A DNA stretch of 64,000 bases, from positions 32,463,501-32,527,500 of the forward strand of contig NC_057916.1 in NCBI RefSeq assembly GCF_018873765.1, in the 5' to 3' direction. Positions 23,054 to 34,485 of the stretch are shown here, piece after piece. The number at the start of each line of letters is the position of its first letter. Position 1 is the first letter of the stretch. The notes below the pieces were generated by a model. The model did no database searches. It had not been told where the DNA came from and saw only the letters and a program-made list of their open reading frames with translations. Source of the DNA: Telopea speciosissima. Its lineage: Eukaryota; Streptophyta; Magnoliopsida; Proteales; Proteaceae. The translations under genes were made by a program, and so were the position numbers.

Positions 23054-25533
23054 AGTTCGGAAAAAACCAAATCGAGAAGGAAATTGTAGTCTGCTTTGAA
23101 CGTGTACTCGCTATTTCAAAGGAGATATTTGCCCCCACACAACAAAATTCTCCTTCAGGATTCAACAAAGCAATAAAAAATGAAACACAGAATTTTTTTG
23201 AGAGATACTGATTGTAAGAAAGAGAGAGATGTTTCGTTTGAACACTGCACTTCTATTTTATAGAAGTGAAGCACCTCTTCTGAACAGACATATCTATTTA
23301 TTTTGTATTTAAACCATTAGATCGATTGCCATCTGATCTAACAGTCCAGATTAAACCAAAGATGAAGCTGTTCACAACAGTCATACCATTTCAAACGTGA
23401 CCGTAGGATCTTCTAATCCGAAGGATCTGATCACGTCACAAAATCAACGTACCAGATCAGTTCGCTTGCATCACGATGCAAGCGTACAAAGTGCTAAGTG
23501 CGTGTGTATGCCACTAACGCCTCTGCAGCCCACTACCCATGCTGCATTTGCACAGTGGGCTTTAAAACAACAGTCATATCAAAAGAATATTTTTTGCCAT
23601 GGAAGGAGGATCAGATAATGCTACTTAAGATGATGACTCCTGACTTCGCCAAACTCGAATGTTTTGATGGCACCAACTACACCCGCTGGCAAGATAAGAT
23701 GGTGTTCCTGTTGACTCAACTGAAGATCTTTTATTTGCTAAGTTATGAATTGCCGCTGTGAAGAAAGAAAGAAGTAAGCGTGAAGAAGATGAGTTAATCT
23801 GTAGAGGATATATTCTAAACAGTCTCTCAGATCGTCTTTGTGATTACTACAAGCCAATCAAGTCACCATATGAAATTTGGAAACAGATTGAAGAAAAATA
23901 CAAAATTGAGAAAATAGGTATGAGCAAATTTTTCACCATGAAATATTTTGAATTCAATATGAGTGATGGTGTTAGTATTATGAATCAATTTCATGATTTT
24001 CAAGTTTTAATGGAAAAACTCCGTGATCTTGAAATCATAGTTTCTGATTTACTCCAAGTAGGGGCGATTATATCAAAACTTCCCCCCAGTTGGAATGATT
24101 ACAGAAAGAAACTTCTTCATATGACAGAAGATTTGCCAGTTGGACAACTCGAAAAGCATCTACGAATTGAGGAAGAGGAATAGAATTCGTGATGGCTTGG
24201 TCATAGGTTTTAAAGTGAACAATGTTGAACAAAGTGGAGTTAAGAAGTTTCATAAGAAACTAAAGATCAATAAGAAGGGAGTTTTCAAGAATAATAGCAA
24301 AGACAAGAAAGACAGACCATGTTTTCATTGTGGAAAAAAGGACCACTATATTCGTGATTGCAAGTATCAGAAGAATAGTAGTATTCCAGACAAAGCAAAT
24401 GTTGTTGAATCTACTTGATTGATTGTTCTTCTGATTTATGACATGCTCGTTTAGGACACTTGAATTTTAGATACATGAAAAATATGTCAAAACAAGACTT
24501 AATCTCTTATAAGCATGAAAATAAAAATAAATGTGAAGTCTGTGTTCAATCAAAAATGGTTAAGAAGTCTTTTTCAAATATTGAGAAAAATTCACAAATC
24601 TTGGAATTAATACATTCCGATATTTGTGAAATTAATGGCCTCTTAACTAGAGGAGGAAAAATGTACTTTATAACCTTTATAGATGATTGTACAAGATTTT
24701 CACATGTATTTTTATTGAGAACTAAAGATGAAACTTTTGACATGTTTAAAAAATATAAAGCAGAAATAGAAAATCAAAAGGATAAAATGATTAAAATTCT
24801 TAGAAGTGATAGAGGTGGAGAATATTTTTTCAATGATTTTTCTGCATTCTATGAAGAATATGGGATAATACACCAAAGGTCTGCACCCTATACACCTTAG
24901 CAAAATGACACAGTTGAAAGAAAAAATAAGATACTTGTTAATATGATAAATGCTATGTTATCAAGTGCTAATTTACCAAATAACTTGTGGGGTTAGACAT
25001 TATTAATTGTATGTCATATAAGTAATAAGATTCTTTTTAACAAAATACAATTTCCATTTCGATTTAATTTTTTCCAACAATTCAATCTAAACAGACATAT
25101 CTATTCATTTTGTATTTAAACCATTAGATCAATTGTCATCCGATCTAACGGTCCAGATTAAACCAGAGATGAAGCTGTTCACAATAGTCATACCATATCA
25201 AACGTGATCGTAGGATTTTCTAATCCGATGGATCTGATCAAGTCAAAAAATCAACGTACCAGATCAGATCGTTTGCATCACGTGCGTATGCCACTAACGC
25301 CTCTACAGCCCACTGCCCACGCCGTGCGTTCGCGTGCGTGCTCGAAAGGCTACGCCGTCCTTGCATATACACCGTAGAATGTCTCTCTTTTTCGGTTTAA
25401 CTCAAGAGGTAAAGAAGGTAATATAATAAATACGATTTATAACTCTTGTAGTTTTTCGATGTGGGACTAAAGCACTTTACTCAAATAATATAATATTTAT
25501 TTAATCTCTCATCCTATTACAATCTATCTAACA
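23054..25533 (+). mobile_element. Ty1/Copia retrotransposon, short and degraded
   Basis: Insertion in the tandem-unit sequence between ATATGACAGTTCC and CTCGTACCTAGG, with GTTCC repeated at both borders (23049-23053 and 25534-25538). Direct repeats of about 240 bp lie near both ends (about 23281-23540 and 25086-25320). Going along the plus strand: a UBN2-type gag domain (about 23640-24180), a CCHC zinc knuckle (CFHCGKKDHYIRDC, about 24320-24361), GAG-pre-integrase and the start of the integrase core (about 24450-24900). Reverse transcriptase and RNase H are not seen. The element is internally deleted and broken in several places. Confidence 0.8.
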
Positions 25534-25538
25534 GTTCC

Positions 25539-26742
25539 TCGTACCTAGGGATTTTGTCAAAGGAGAAGTGGAAGAGAGGAAGGTGGTGGGGCTCTCGATC
25601 GCCATTGATAGCTAACAGGGGAAGGAAATAGGCTAGGTCAGACCTTCCATTACCGGAGGAGGAGGAGATGAAGGCCATGAGGTTCGATCACCACAGAGGA
25701 AGAAGAAGATGGTGATCGATGTTGATGCACACAATCAACCCGGATTTCCCACCTTGGATCTCTCTCTCTCTCATATCTGCCTCCCTACCCCTCATGAAAG
25801 GAAAATTTTTTGTCCTTGTTGATACTTATGTACACGCTCCCATTGGCCCATGCTAGCGCAAGGGTTACACTCACAGATAGAAAACTCTTTATGTTAGTTA
25901 TTTGTCTTAATGACACTGGTCATAATAACTATCCACTCAGTTTTTTCTTTTTTTTTTTTGTAAAATTGATTAAAGGGTGAAGACTAAGAAAATCCAACAG
26001 AAACCTACAACTCCAACTGAGTCTGTATCAGGTCCCCACATTCAATTTGGATACTCTATTGCTGAGCTGCCCGATAGGACCGTGCTGCCAAGACACTGTG
26101 AGGGGCATAATGATCGCCTTACCCCTACCCGAGCGCCTTGTCCGAGTGGGGCTAAGGCAATCATTGCACGCCTCACCGTGTCTTGGCAGCACGGTCCTGT
26201 CGGTCAGCTCGGCAGTGGAGGATCTAGATCCCCCCACATGGGGATGGGTGGGGACAGATCTCTACCCTTCATGGGGGTGTGGGGCCCATGACCCATGGCC
26301 CATGGAGGGTTCAAATTTGTCCCCACTGGTCCCCATGTGGGGAACTGATCTGAACTCCAACTAAAGGGGGGGAAGGTTGCCTTTTTATGGCTCAAATGTT
26401 AAGCAGGAGAGTCGATCTATCCACTCCTTAAAAATAGAGTTTTCTACCTGAAATAATAATAATAAGGCCATTCGGTTGCGCAACTCACGTTGTCCCTATG
26501 CTCAAACACAGAGGGTGCGTGAAATGACCGTCGCACCAAGGATATGGGGGAACGTGTGCTACGTGACCAGGTGGCGTTCTTTATCCCTAATAATAAACTA
26601 GTGGCAACATCTTTTCACGTCCAATTTTGCAAATTTTAAAAGAAATAAAAAACCCCCAAACCTGTTGTTACATATAGATTTTGCAGAAGATCATGAAACA
26701 AGGGATTTACACTGAAAAGGACTCAACGACAATTTTATCTAA
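25539..26742 (+). other. Continuation of spacer 2-3
   Basis: Tandem-unit DNA that resumes after the Copia insertion and runs to the Harbinger-like element. It includes the shared hairpin MITE at 26055-26222 and a short CT/GA tract at about 25756-25772. No gene is seen. Confidence 0.6.
26055..26222. mobile_element. Hairpin MITE shared by four units (copy in unit 2)
   Basis: Orthologous to the elements at 15334, 35226 and 52976, with flanks TTTGGATAC and TCTAGATCC and the same palindromic core around 26120-26165. Confidence 0.7.
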
Positions 26743-27132
26743 GGCTATGTTTGGTAAATGTCTTAACAAAGAACGCCCGTTCTTGACTAGAAACGTTCTT
26801 TAGCATTCTTTGTCTAGAACGGCGTTCTGAGACAAAAAATGACTGTTTGGTGACGTTCTCAAGAATGCCGTTCAGAACGAAAATGGTGTTTCGTAAAACC
26901 TGTTCTTCCCTATTTGATGTTAATTACAATAATGCCATTTCTTTGTCAATTATTCCAAAAAAATACTTGTAAAATTCTTTTCTCTTACAAACCTTAGCAT
27001 CAAATTAAAATATCTCATTAACATAACCAAAGTAAGTATAAAAATATGTCAAATTTTAAAGATGCCATTAGAATTGGGTTCTTGTGTGGAGTAGTGGCAT
27101 AACTGACCATGCTATGAACAGTTGAATAAAGA

Positions 27133-27212
27133 AGGCCTTGCAGGATTCGAACCACCATCCTCTTGGAACATACTCATGTTCCAAGTGCTCTACCAATTTG
27201 AGCTAAAGACCC
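27133..27212 (-). tRNA. tRNA-like sequence, probable pseudogene
   Basis: On the minus strand the ends GGGTCTT and AAGGCCT pair over seven positions if G-U pairs are allowed. A D-arm GCTC...GAGC follows, with an A-box-like TAGCTCAAATTGG and an exact B box GGTTCGAATCC. The anticodon arm is abnormal: CTTGGAACAT GAGT ATGTTCCAAG is a 10-bp stem with a four-base loop instead of a 5-bp stem with a seven-base loop, and the T stem is imperfect. No anticodon can be assigned. It keeps a polymerase III promoter layout and may be a tRNA relic or the head of a SINE captured by the transposon. Confidence 0.45.
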
Positions 27213-28547
27213 ATCAAAACTGAATGCAACCCCTTTCTTCTTCTTCTTTCTTCCATCATTATTATATTCCAACTCCACCAGCCCAGTTTTCTTTCCTTTG
27301 TATTTTGTTTGTCTATCTACATACTGATATAAGGCAATCATAAATCATGTTTTTCTGCAACTCAATCTACTAACTATAACAACCTGAAATCAATTGACAG
27401 CAAAATAAAAACCCTTCTCCCCCCCTCCCCCCCCACCCCAAAAACAAAAAATGTTTATCAATCCAGCTAAACCCAAGTATCAAAACTTGTGGATGAATGA
27501 CACCAAGCTCCTTTGAGACTGCAGATTCCTATTTACATCATTCAACCTTGCACACAGACACACACACATACACACAAGGGTAGGGGAGAGAGAGGGAGTT
27601 AGCAGAAACCAAAAAGAAGAAAATGACTTAACTAGCTAGGATGACCACCTTCCCTAACTTTTCCCCCATAAACAGAGAATGCCTTCGGCAAAGTTACAGT
27701 TTCTCTACAGAACTGAAAAAACAAAAAGCAAACTCTTGGGTTACCTATTCAAGAAGAGCAAATAAATCAAAGGCTTGTCACTGCCTCTGCCAAGTGCCAA
27801 AGGACTTCTTCAATAATGAAATAAGCCCGACAGGAAACACAATGAACCTATTCTCATTACACATGAACTGATAAGAGTTTGAGCTAAAAATATTCAGACC
27901 ACAGCTAGAACCTAATAGCATTCCTTTATCCTGAAGCGATCAAGACTTCTCCCAACCTCCTAAGCTCTTGAACATGGATATGAAATACAATGTTTATATA
28001 TACATTGGCTATGGCTGCAAAGATCAGTCACCTAAGCATCCTAATTTTAAGCCCAAACTTGCTTTCCATGTGGAAAGACTTGCTCAAGTAGTTTATCTGT
28101 AAAATTTCTTTAGGTTATGTGTTCTTTCATCTGTGCACATGCTATAGAATCCACATTTCATTGTAAACAACCTTTTGTATGAATGTTGGAGTTGAAGTAG
28201 TGAAAGAGTGTGTACAATCAGTTGCAAAGAGGGGTAAAAATAAGGATCAAAAGCACATATTAAAGTATGGACTCCAAAGTGCAGCAGCTCTACTATTCAC
28301 TGCCACTACCTTCACCCTAAATCATTTCTACAGGTTACTGTAACTCTCGTTTATTTTCCTTCCATTCTCTCACGTGAATCCATATTGACATCAGAATTTC
28401 ACCCAATTACTTATGTAATAGACCGTAGTTTCATAATTCACATTTCACATATTCTTATTAGTGGATGATCCTACTTCTCACAACTGGATTACTATTAATT
28501 GTCTTCCCGTATTTTCTCTGTCAATAGGTTGTTTCAATTTGTTGTTC

Positions 28548-28652
28548 CCCAGGTTTCATACAAATCAGCACTGAAGCACCTCTTGGGACCATTTTACAAC
28601 CAATTTCTACTCTTGGAGGGCCCCAATATGAAATGATACTCAGTATTTTACG
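28548..28652 (+). pseudogene. Exon-like fragment of unknown gene inside the Harbinger-like element
   Basis: After a polypyrimidine-rich stretch ending CCCCAG, one frame reads GFIQISTEAPLGTILQPIST and continues LGGPQYEMILSILRG before a GTGAAT that could be a donor site. The composition is more protein-like than its surroundings. I do not recognise the family; this is only a candidate captured exon. Confidence 0.3.
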
Positions 28653-29420
28653 AGGTGAATTTAAGTTTCTTTCTTCTCTACTTGTCTTTTCATTACTTTG
28701 CAGGGCAAATGTAAAAAGATTAATTAAAAACAGTGACAGTTAACTAGGAGAACAAGTGAAAAAAGTATCCTTGTTATGTTATACTATTTTTCAAATCTCT
28801 ATTGCTTGGGTGTAATCAAATGAGTTGGACGAGTAAGAATGCTAGTATTTTTTCTCCTATGATTTGAGTGACAATTTGAGTGAGGTGAGTAATGGTAAGG
28901 CCACCTATTATTCCCAGATTGGAAAGCGCTAAGGCCAATCTATTATTCCCAGATTCTTATCTCTGTCAAGTGAAGTCTGAAGTGTGAGGCTGTGAACTGT
29001 TATCTTCTCTTCTCCCCTGCTTTTCCTTACTTCATTCTCTAACCGTTTGATTCATGAGAGTCATGAGAGTCATGAGAGGTCTAAAATCAAAAGGAAAAAA
29101 AGAGAAACCAAGTGCAATGTTGTTGATAAATCGGAAGAGATGGAGAAAAAAAAATGCATAACACAGAACGGAAATGGAGAAGAAGTACCTATCACAAAAA
29201 AAAAAAAAACGGAGAAGAAGTTCGGTAAGCAGATCTGTTGATAGAGATGAAAATCTCACAACAATCGCCCAATAAACTTCTGATAAACATTAAAGATTTC
29301 AGGAAAAAATGGGCCAGCAATCACAAATTTCAAACATTACACCATAAATCATACATCAACGCATGAAAAACATTACAGGAAAAAATGGGAAAGAAAAACG
29401 AAGAACAAAGACCAAATTAC

Positions 29421-29696
29421 AGAGAGAGGGAGAGAGGGAGAGAGAGAGAGAGTCACCTTCGTTGTTGTCCACTTCAGTTGCAGAGAGGGTCGTGCTAGAG
29501 AGGACCACTACTGTAGCAGAAACCTTCAATTGTTAGGGTTGTTGCTCCAAATCCTGAGACAAAGGAGAAAAATCCATAGTCTGATCTTCATCCCAACAAA
29601 CGATCGAGAGAGAGAGAGAGAGAGAACGAGACAAGGAGAGTGAGAAGTAGAGAGAGCAAATAGAGGAAGCGAGAGAGAGAGAGAGAGAGAGAGAGG
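29421..29696. repeat. (GA)n-rich tracts inside the Harbinger-like element
   Basis: Three separate GA runs (about 29421-29451, 29608-29627 and 29671-29695). They are low-complexity sequence with no coding content. Confidence 0.8.
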
Positions 29697-30003
29697 AGAT
29701 CGACCTGCAAGTTCGCCTCCTCCTCCTAACTTCCTTCCCCAGATCTGCCTTTTGGGTTTTTTTTTTTTTGTCTTCGAGGCTTGCTCACGGGTTTTGCTTG
29801 TGAATCGTGCGATGATCGTTCTTTGTTCTTTGCAGACCGTCTTGTCTGTAAAGAACGTTCTTTACATCAAATATTTCTCTGGTTCGTTCTTAAAAAATAA
29901 AAAAACGAACCGTTAAGTCAAACACAAAATCACGTTTTTTTATTCTTAAAGAACAAAAAAACAGTTCTGAACACTGTTCAGACATTTACCAAACGTAGCT
30001 TAA

Positions 30004-30588
30004 ACCATACAAGAGAATAAAAACAAAAAATGAAATCCGAAATCCAAAAAAAAAATCTGATAAAATATAAAATATAAAATCAGCTTGAAGATGACGAGGG
30101 TCAATGATTGAAATCCCATCCAGACAGTTTCGGAAAACCTGAGGCACCACCACCCCCCATCACCCCGACCACCATAATGACGACATTATTGTGGACTTCT
30201 AAAATAACCCATCCATTGTTGACTATCGAAAAGCAGAGAAAACGATGCAAAAGATGGAGAAAAAAAAGCGAAGAAGTGACAAAACAAGCTAAAGATTGCG
30301 AAACAGCAGCATAGGGTGAAGAATATAACATAAGAATCCAAAGATCAAGAGAAATGGGCGTTGGAGGCCTTAATCTAACGTTTTTTGACAAGTGAGTTTT
30401 GCTCTGTTTCCTCTGAATCTAAGAGCAGCTTCTCTTATTTTTTGCTACCTTTTTGCTCAATTCACACACACACACATGGGCGTTGGAGGCCTTAATCTAA
30501 CGTTTTTTGAGAAGTGAGTTTTGCTCTGTTTCCTCTGAATCTAAGAGCAGCTGCTCTTATTTTTTTGCTACCTTTTTGCTCAATCACA

Positions 30589-30649
<61 letters not shown>

Positions 30650-31353
30650 TGTGTGTGTGTGTGTACACGCTAAAGCTGGGCGGTGCTACGGTAGATACAG
30701 TAAGATTCAGAAGAAAAGTAACAACAAATAAAAAAGGATAATTCTACATTGTTCAATCTAGTACAAGTGAAGGGTTGGTGTTTTTATTGTCATAATTTAT
30801 ACTAATAGTTAGATTCTAGAATCAATATAGTTTATAAAACTAAGATGTTGTCTTTGGTTTATACGTTTACACCCTATACGTTTTACTGGGTAACAATGGT
30901 GACGAAGAACTAATGAGAAGCTCCTCTGTTAATTTTGAGAGAACGTTGGTGAGTTCAATGAGAGAGATGACACAGGAGCCGATGAGTTTGCTAAGGTCAG
31001 GAGTCAATAGAAGTGGAAGAGTGCGGTTAAGGTGACGTTGGGGTAATTTTGGAACTTTCCATTTATTTTCGCTTAGGTGGCATGACCAATAACTAATTGG
31101 GGATTAAGTAAATCTTTTCAAAATTAAAACTAATGAATATAAAATAAATTTAGGGTGCACTCTCATCGGATTTCACAGTTTTTTAAAACAGTTAAATTAT
31201 ATTGGGATAATTTTGAAAGTTTTCTTTTATTTTATTCTAGCGTGGCATAAGTAAATCTTTTTAAAATAAAAAATAATAAATTTAAAATAAATTTAAAACC
31301 TACATATCTTGTAATTTCTGTTCTTTTCCCTATTAATAACAGCAGAGTCGTTT
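30004..31353 (+). other. End of spacer 2-3 upstream of Kunitz gene 3
   Basis: Tandem-unit DNA. A 122-bp segment beginning ATGGGCGTTGGAGGCC is duplicated in tandem at 30354 and 30476. The second copy ends in a long compound microsatellite (CA)n-(GA)n-(GT)n at 30585-30664. From there to the promoter the sequence is AT-rich and matches the regions before genes 2, 4 and 5. No gene is seen. Confidence 0.65.
30585..30664. repeat. Compound microsatellite (CA)n-(GA)n-(GT)n
   Basis: About 80 bases of pure dinucleotide repeats in three blocks; the CA and GT blocks are complementary and could form a stem with the GA block as loop. Homologous tracts in units 1 and 3 are shorter. Confidence 0.92.
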
Positions 31354-31640
31354 TCGTTCGGACATTGAATTGAATCTTTCGAAATCCCAATCACTTCGCT
31401 CAAACAGGCATTGATGAGGCAATCTTCAACAAGTGTCCCCCAGATCCATTGAAATGGGAGAAATTATATCCAACCTCGTTACGCTCATCGCCCTATAAAT
31501 TGGCCGAAGCAAAACCTTCCCTTCCATGACCTCACTTCTCATATTCAGTAATACACTGATTCCATCATCGCAGTTTGCTTAGTTTGAAAGAAGTACCATT
31601 TTCCATTCCCTCCCTGGACAACAATCTAAGATCGATCATC
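31354..31640 (+). promoter_or_regulatory. Promoter and 5' UTR of Kunitz gene 3
   Basis: Same conserved block as the other genes, with TATAAAT at 31494-31500 about 140 bases before the ATG. Confidence 0.8.
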
Positions 31641-32420
31641 ATGTGGAACAGAGCTCTCCTCCTTTTGGGGTTGTCGATTTTGGCCTTCGTTCAGGTTATT
31701 GATGGCTTCTCTCATCATCACCACCACCACCACCACCACCAACTCAACCATCAATCCGCAGTGCATGATACCGACGGCGATGAGCTCCAAGCAGGGATGT
31801 CGTACTACATTGTCTCTGCTATCAGGGGAGGCGGCGGCGGAGGTGTTTCTCCAGGAAGGAGACAGAGCTCCACCAGTCAAAGTCACACGGCCCACATCCC
31901 AACAGTGAAACAGAGCTCCTACGACAGGAACATGGGTACCCCAGTGATGTTCTCTCCAGCATCCTCAGAACACCCAGAATTGGAATTGGAATTGCCGTCT
32001 GCAGAAGAAGAAGAGGGAACGATGACAATTAGGGAATCGATGGACATGAACATTTGCTTCTCTGGAATGGACAATAGAGCGTGGCAGGTGGAAGAAAGGA
32101 GGGAGCAATCCTCAGGGTGGTGGTCGTCGTCGTCGAAGAATTCGAGTTTGAGGTATGTGACACTCAAGGGGAAGCCAGGGCACCAAGGGGAGTCGACAGT
32201 GAGGAATTGGTTCAGAATCGAGAGGATAAGCGAGGGTAGCCCTGTATATAGGATCGTCTACTGCCCCAACGTCTGCGATTCATGCCATGTGGTGTGCGGA
32301 AGGGTTGGGATCACCAAGGAGAACGGCGAGCGATGGCTATCGGTTTCAGAGCACAGAGAGTTCCCTTTCGTCTTCGTCAGAGCTAGGCAGTCCCACGACA
32401 ACAAGAAGAAGGATGAATAG
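31641..32420 (+). CDS. Kunitz (STI-family) beta-trefoil protein, array gene 3
   Basis: 259 aa, the longest of the six, intronless and intact. Its extra length comes from a nine-residue His tract after the signal peptide and a longer acidic region (an added LE repeat before LPSAEEEEG). The Kunitz signature reads VHDTDGDELQAGMSYYI, with D for N. The C-terminal cluster is YCPNVCDSCHVVCG; the CDSC variant is shared only with gene 6. As in its sisters, the first-disulfide cysteines are missing and no Lys/Arg occurs in the loop after GTPVMFSP. Expected to be secreted; inhibition of trypsin-like proteases is doubtful. Promoter and 3' flank are complete, so it is likely expressed. Confidence 0.92.
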   Translation: MWNRALLLLGLSILAFVQVIDGFSHHHHHHHHHQLNHQSAVHDTDGDELQAGMSYYIVSAIRGGGGGGVSPGRRQSSTSQSHTAHIPTVKQSSYDRNMGTPVMFSPASSEHPELELELPSAEEEEGTMTIRESMDMNICFSGMDNRAWQVEERREQSSGWWSSSSKNSSLRYVTLKGKPGHQGESTVRNWFRIERISEGSPVYRIVYCPNVCDSCHVVCGRVGITKENGERWLSVSEHREFPFVFVRARQSHDNKKKDE

Positions 32421-32757
32421 AGAAAGAAAGAAAGAAAGAAAGCAGAGTTGAAAGGAATAAGAGAAGAAAGAGTATAGCTATGACGCTGGCTGAGCGGGAA
32501 TAATAGCACTAGGAATGAGTAAAGCGAACCAAAAATCCAGATGATCTCTTCCCCTTCCTCAGCTAATAAAAGTTCTTCTAATTCTCCAACCACACAATCC
32601 TTGCAAGAGAAAAAATTTACAATAAAGATTCTACCTGAAGCAACATTAGTTAGTCAGTCGCCTTAATTTGATTATTCTATCCAATAATCCAATATAAATC
32701 AATTTTGATCTCCCTTTTTCCTTGCATTTCAATAGCTTTTTGAACCCATTCTATTTT

Positions 32758-33137
32758 GGATCGTGATGGTCTACGCCGATCCCGTGCCTAAAATTATCAC
32801 CTCAATTTGCCTTCCCGTCAATTTCCTCAATTCCATCTAATAGAGGGAGGTGGATCCCATTCGGGCAGTGTATTCGAGCAGGGGGTAGGGTGGTCATTTC
32901 TGCCCCCTATTAGATGGAATTGAGTAAATTGATGAGCAGGCAAATTGAGGGGATAATGATCCCGCGGCGCATTGCCCACAGTGGCCTAAGAGGCGCACGA
33001 ATAGGGCTCAACGCAATGACCGTCTTACCCCCGCTCGGGCAAAGCGCTCGGGCAGGGGTAAGGCGGTCATTGTGCTGCGCCCTATTTGTGTGCCACTCAG
33101 GCCGCTACGGGCAACGCGCCGTAGAGGTTTTGAATTG
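32758..33137. mobile_element. Hairpin MITE with the conserved core, itself carrying a second MITE
   Basis: Outer arms pair through GCGCATTGCCCACAGTGGCC-like sequence and its inverse GGCCGCTACGGGCAACGCGC; the middle holds the GACCGTCTTACCCC / GGGGTAAGGCGGTC core at about 33015-33072. The left arm is split by the MITE at 32787-32957. The borders are approximate. Related to the element at 14052-14230. Confidence 0.65.
32787..32957. mobile_element. Mutator-type MITE nested in another MITE
   Basis: 171 bp flanked by GATCCCGTG (32778-32786) and GATCCCGCG (32958-32966), a 9-bp duplication with one change. Its arms pair through CTCAATTTGCC / GGCAAATTGAG and ATTCCATCTAATAG / CTATTAGATGGAAT. Confidence 0.75.
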
Positions 33138-34342
33138 CTATATTTTTCGGTGGTAAACTTTAGGATAAGAGATCATTGCTTGGTGGCGTGGCCCCTGCAC
33201 TAGTATGAGAGGGCAATGAGAGTGCATAGGGGCATCGATATGGATGAGAATATTTTAGATCATTGGGGGTAGATTGGTAAATCACATGCTTTTGCGTCTA
33301 AGCACAAGGGCCACACGACATGACAACGTTCTTTTTCCCTATTTAGAATTAGGAAAATAACTTTCAGGAGAGGGTTCTCTCACCAAGTAGAATCGGAGAC
33401 CACACCAAAGACGTGGAATAAAATGATATCGTATATAAGAACTTAAAATCACCGAAATATGGTCGAAACCATCGAAACCCGGTCAAATCCAGGGATTTTA
33501 TAAAATCCTCCTTCAACTCGTCTCGAAAACCTACGAAACCGAGTTAAATTGGTGGTTTCGACTAGTTTCGGTTGAGTTTTTCTTCCATGAGAGGAAGAGA
33601 GCAAGGCCATTTCTTATGAGGTCAAAAATAGATAGAGGTGCTAGCGTAGCTTGCTCCGATGGAGAAAGTTCTCTATCCAGGAGTGTGGCCTATGCTAGCA
33701 CTCCCATGAGTCTATCTCTCTCCTCTCCATTTAAAAAGACATCTCTGCCCCTTTGTTTTGAGGAGGAGAGAGATAGACACATGGGAGTGCTGACGTAGGC
33801 CACACTCTCGGACAGAAAACTACTTCCCTAATTTTAATGGGTAGAAGATGTATAATGTGCATTCTGACCATGACAACTATCATTGTGACTATTGAATTCA
33901 CTTTAGCATGAAATTCGGTTGGTAAATAAAAGAATGAAGGCACTAGTGCACTACTTGTGCATCAGAGCTGCCACATCAAGACAAAGAAAGCAATGAGGAA
34001 AGTGTAGAATTTATGTGAGCTTCCAAGTTCAAACTCCCATTGATAGTGGAAATCTAAAATGATAATTGATAACGTAATGAGCCAAATAATCCATAAAGAG
34101 TACTTTAATCTATTTTAGTAGAGACATGGGGGTTGTTGCTTCAGCTTCCATTAGGAACTCGAGACAATCCTCACATAATCCTCGAGCCAAAAGTCGAGGA
34201 GTCAATTGAAGGAAGAGGCTACAATCATGACTTCAGGAGTTTTGTTTAGAGTTGGTCACGTTCACATACGTGAGCGTACGAGAATGCCTTCCAGCTGTTC
34301 AGTTAGAATCCATCCATGAGGATCCCACAAAGTGGATTCCAG

Positions 34343-34485
34343 ACTAGGATCCTCTGCAGTACCGGCAGGGCGGCAGTGCACATCCGACGGCACAGCAGAG
34401 GCCAGGTGGCACACATGGCACACATGGCCTCTGCTGTGCAGTCAGATGTGCATTGCTGCCCCGCCGGTACTGTATAGGATTTTCA
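34343..34485. mobile_element. Hairpin MITE inserted into an older MITE
   Basis: Arms GTACCGGCAGGGCGGCA and its inverse TGCCCCGCCGGTAC fold back around a GGCCTCTGCTGTGC-type inner stem. It interrupts the unit 3 copy of the element seen whole at 20024-20173. Borders are approximate and no clean duplication was identified. Confidence 0.6.

Larger units (their letters stand above)
26743..30000. mobile_element. PIF/Harbinger-like DNA transposon derivative, 3.26 kb
   Basis: The ends are inverted: GGCTATGTTTGGTAAATGTC at the left and, read in reverse from the right, AGCTACGTTTGGTAAATGTC. Further inside both ends have GAACGTTCTTT-like subterminal repeats. The element is flanked by TAA (26740-26742 and 30001-30003), and removing it with one TAA restores TTTTATCTAAACCATAC as found in other units. 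A 3-bp TAA duplication fits PIF/Harbinger. No DDE transposase or Myb-like ORF was found, so it is non-autonomous. It contains a tRNA-like sequence and an exon-like patch. Confidence 0.78.

Noticed and set aside
31822-32028. Antisense frames opposite the Kunitz genes, recurring in several copies
   Set aside because: They recur only because the sense genes are similar; they have no start context or family signature of their own.
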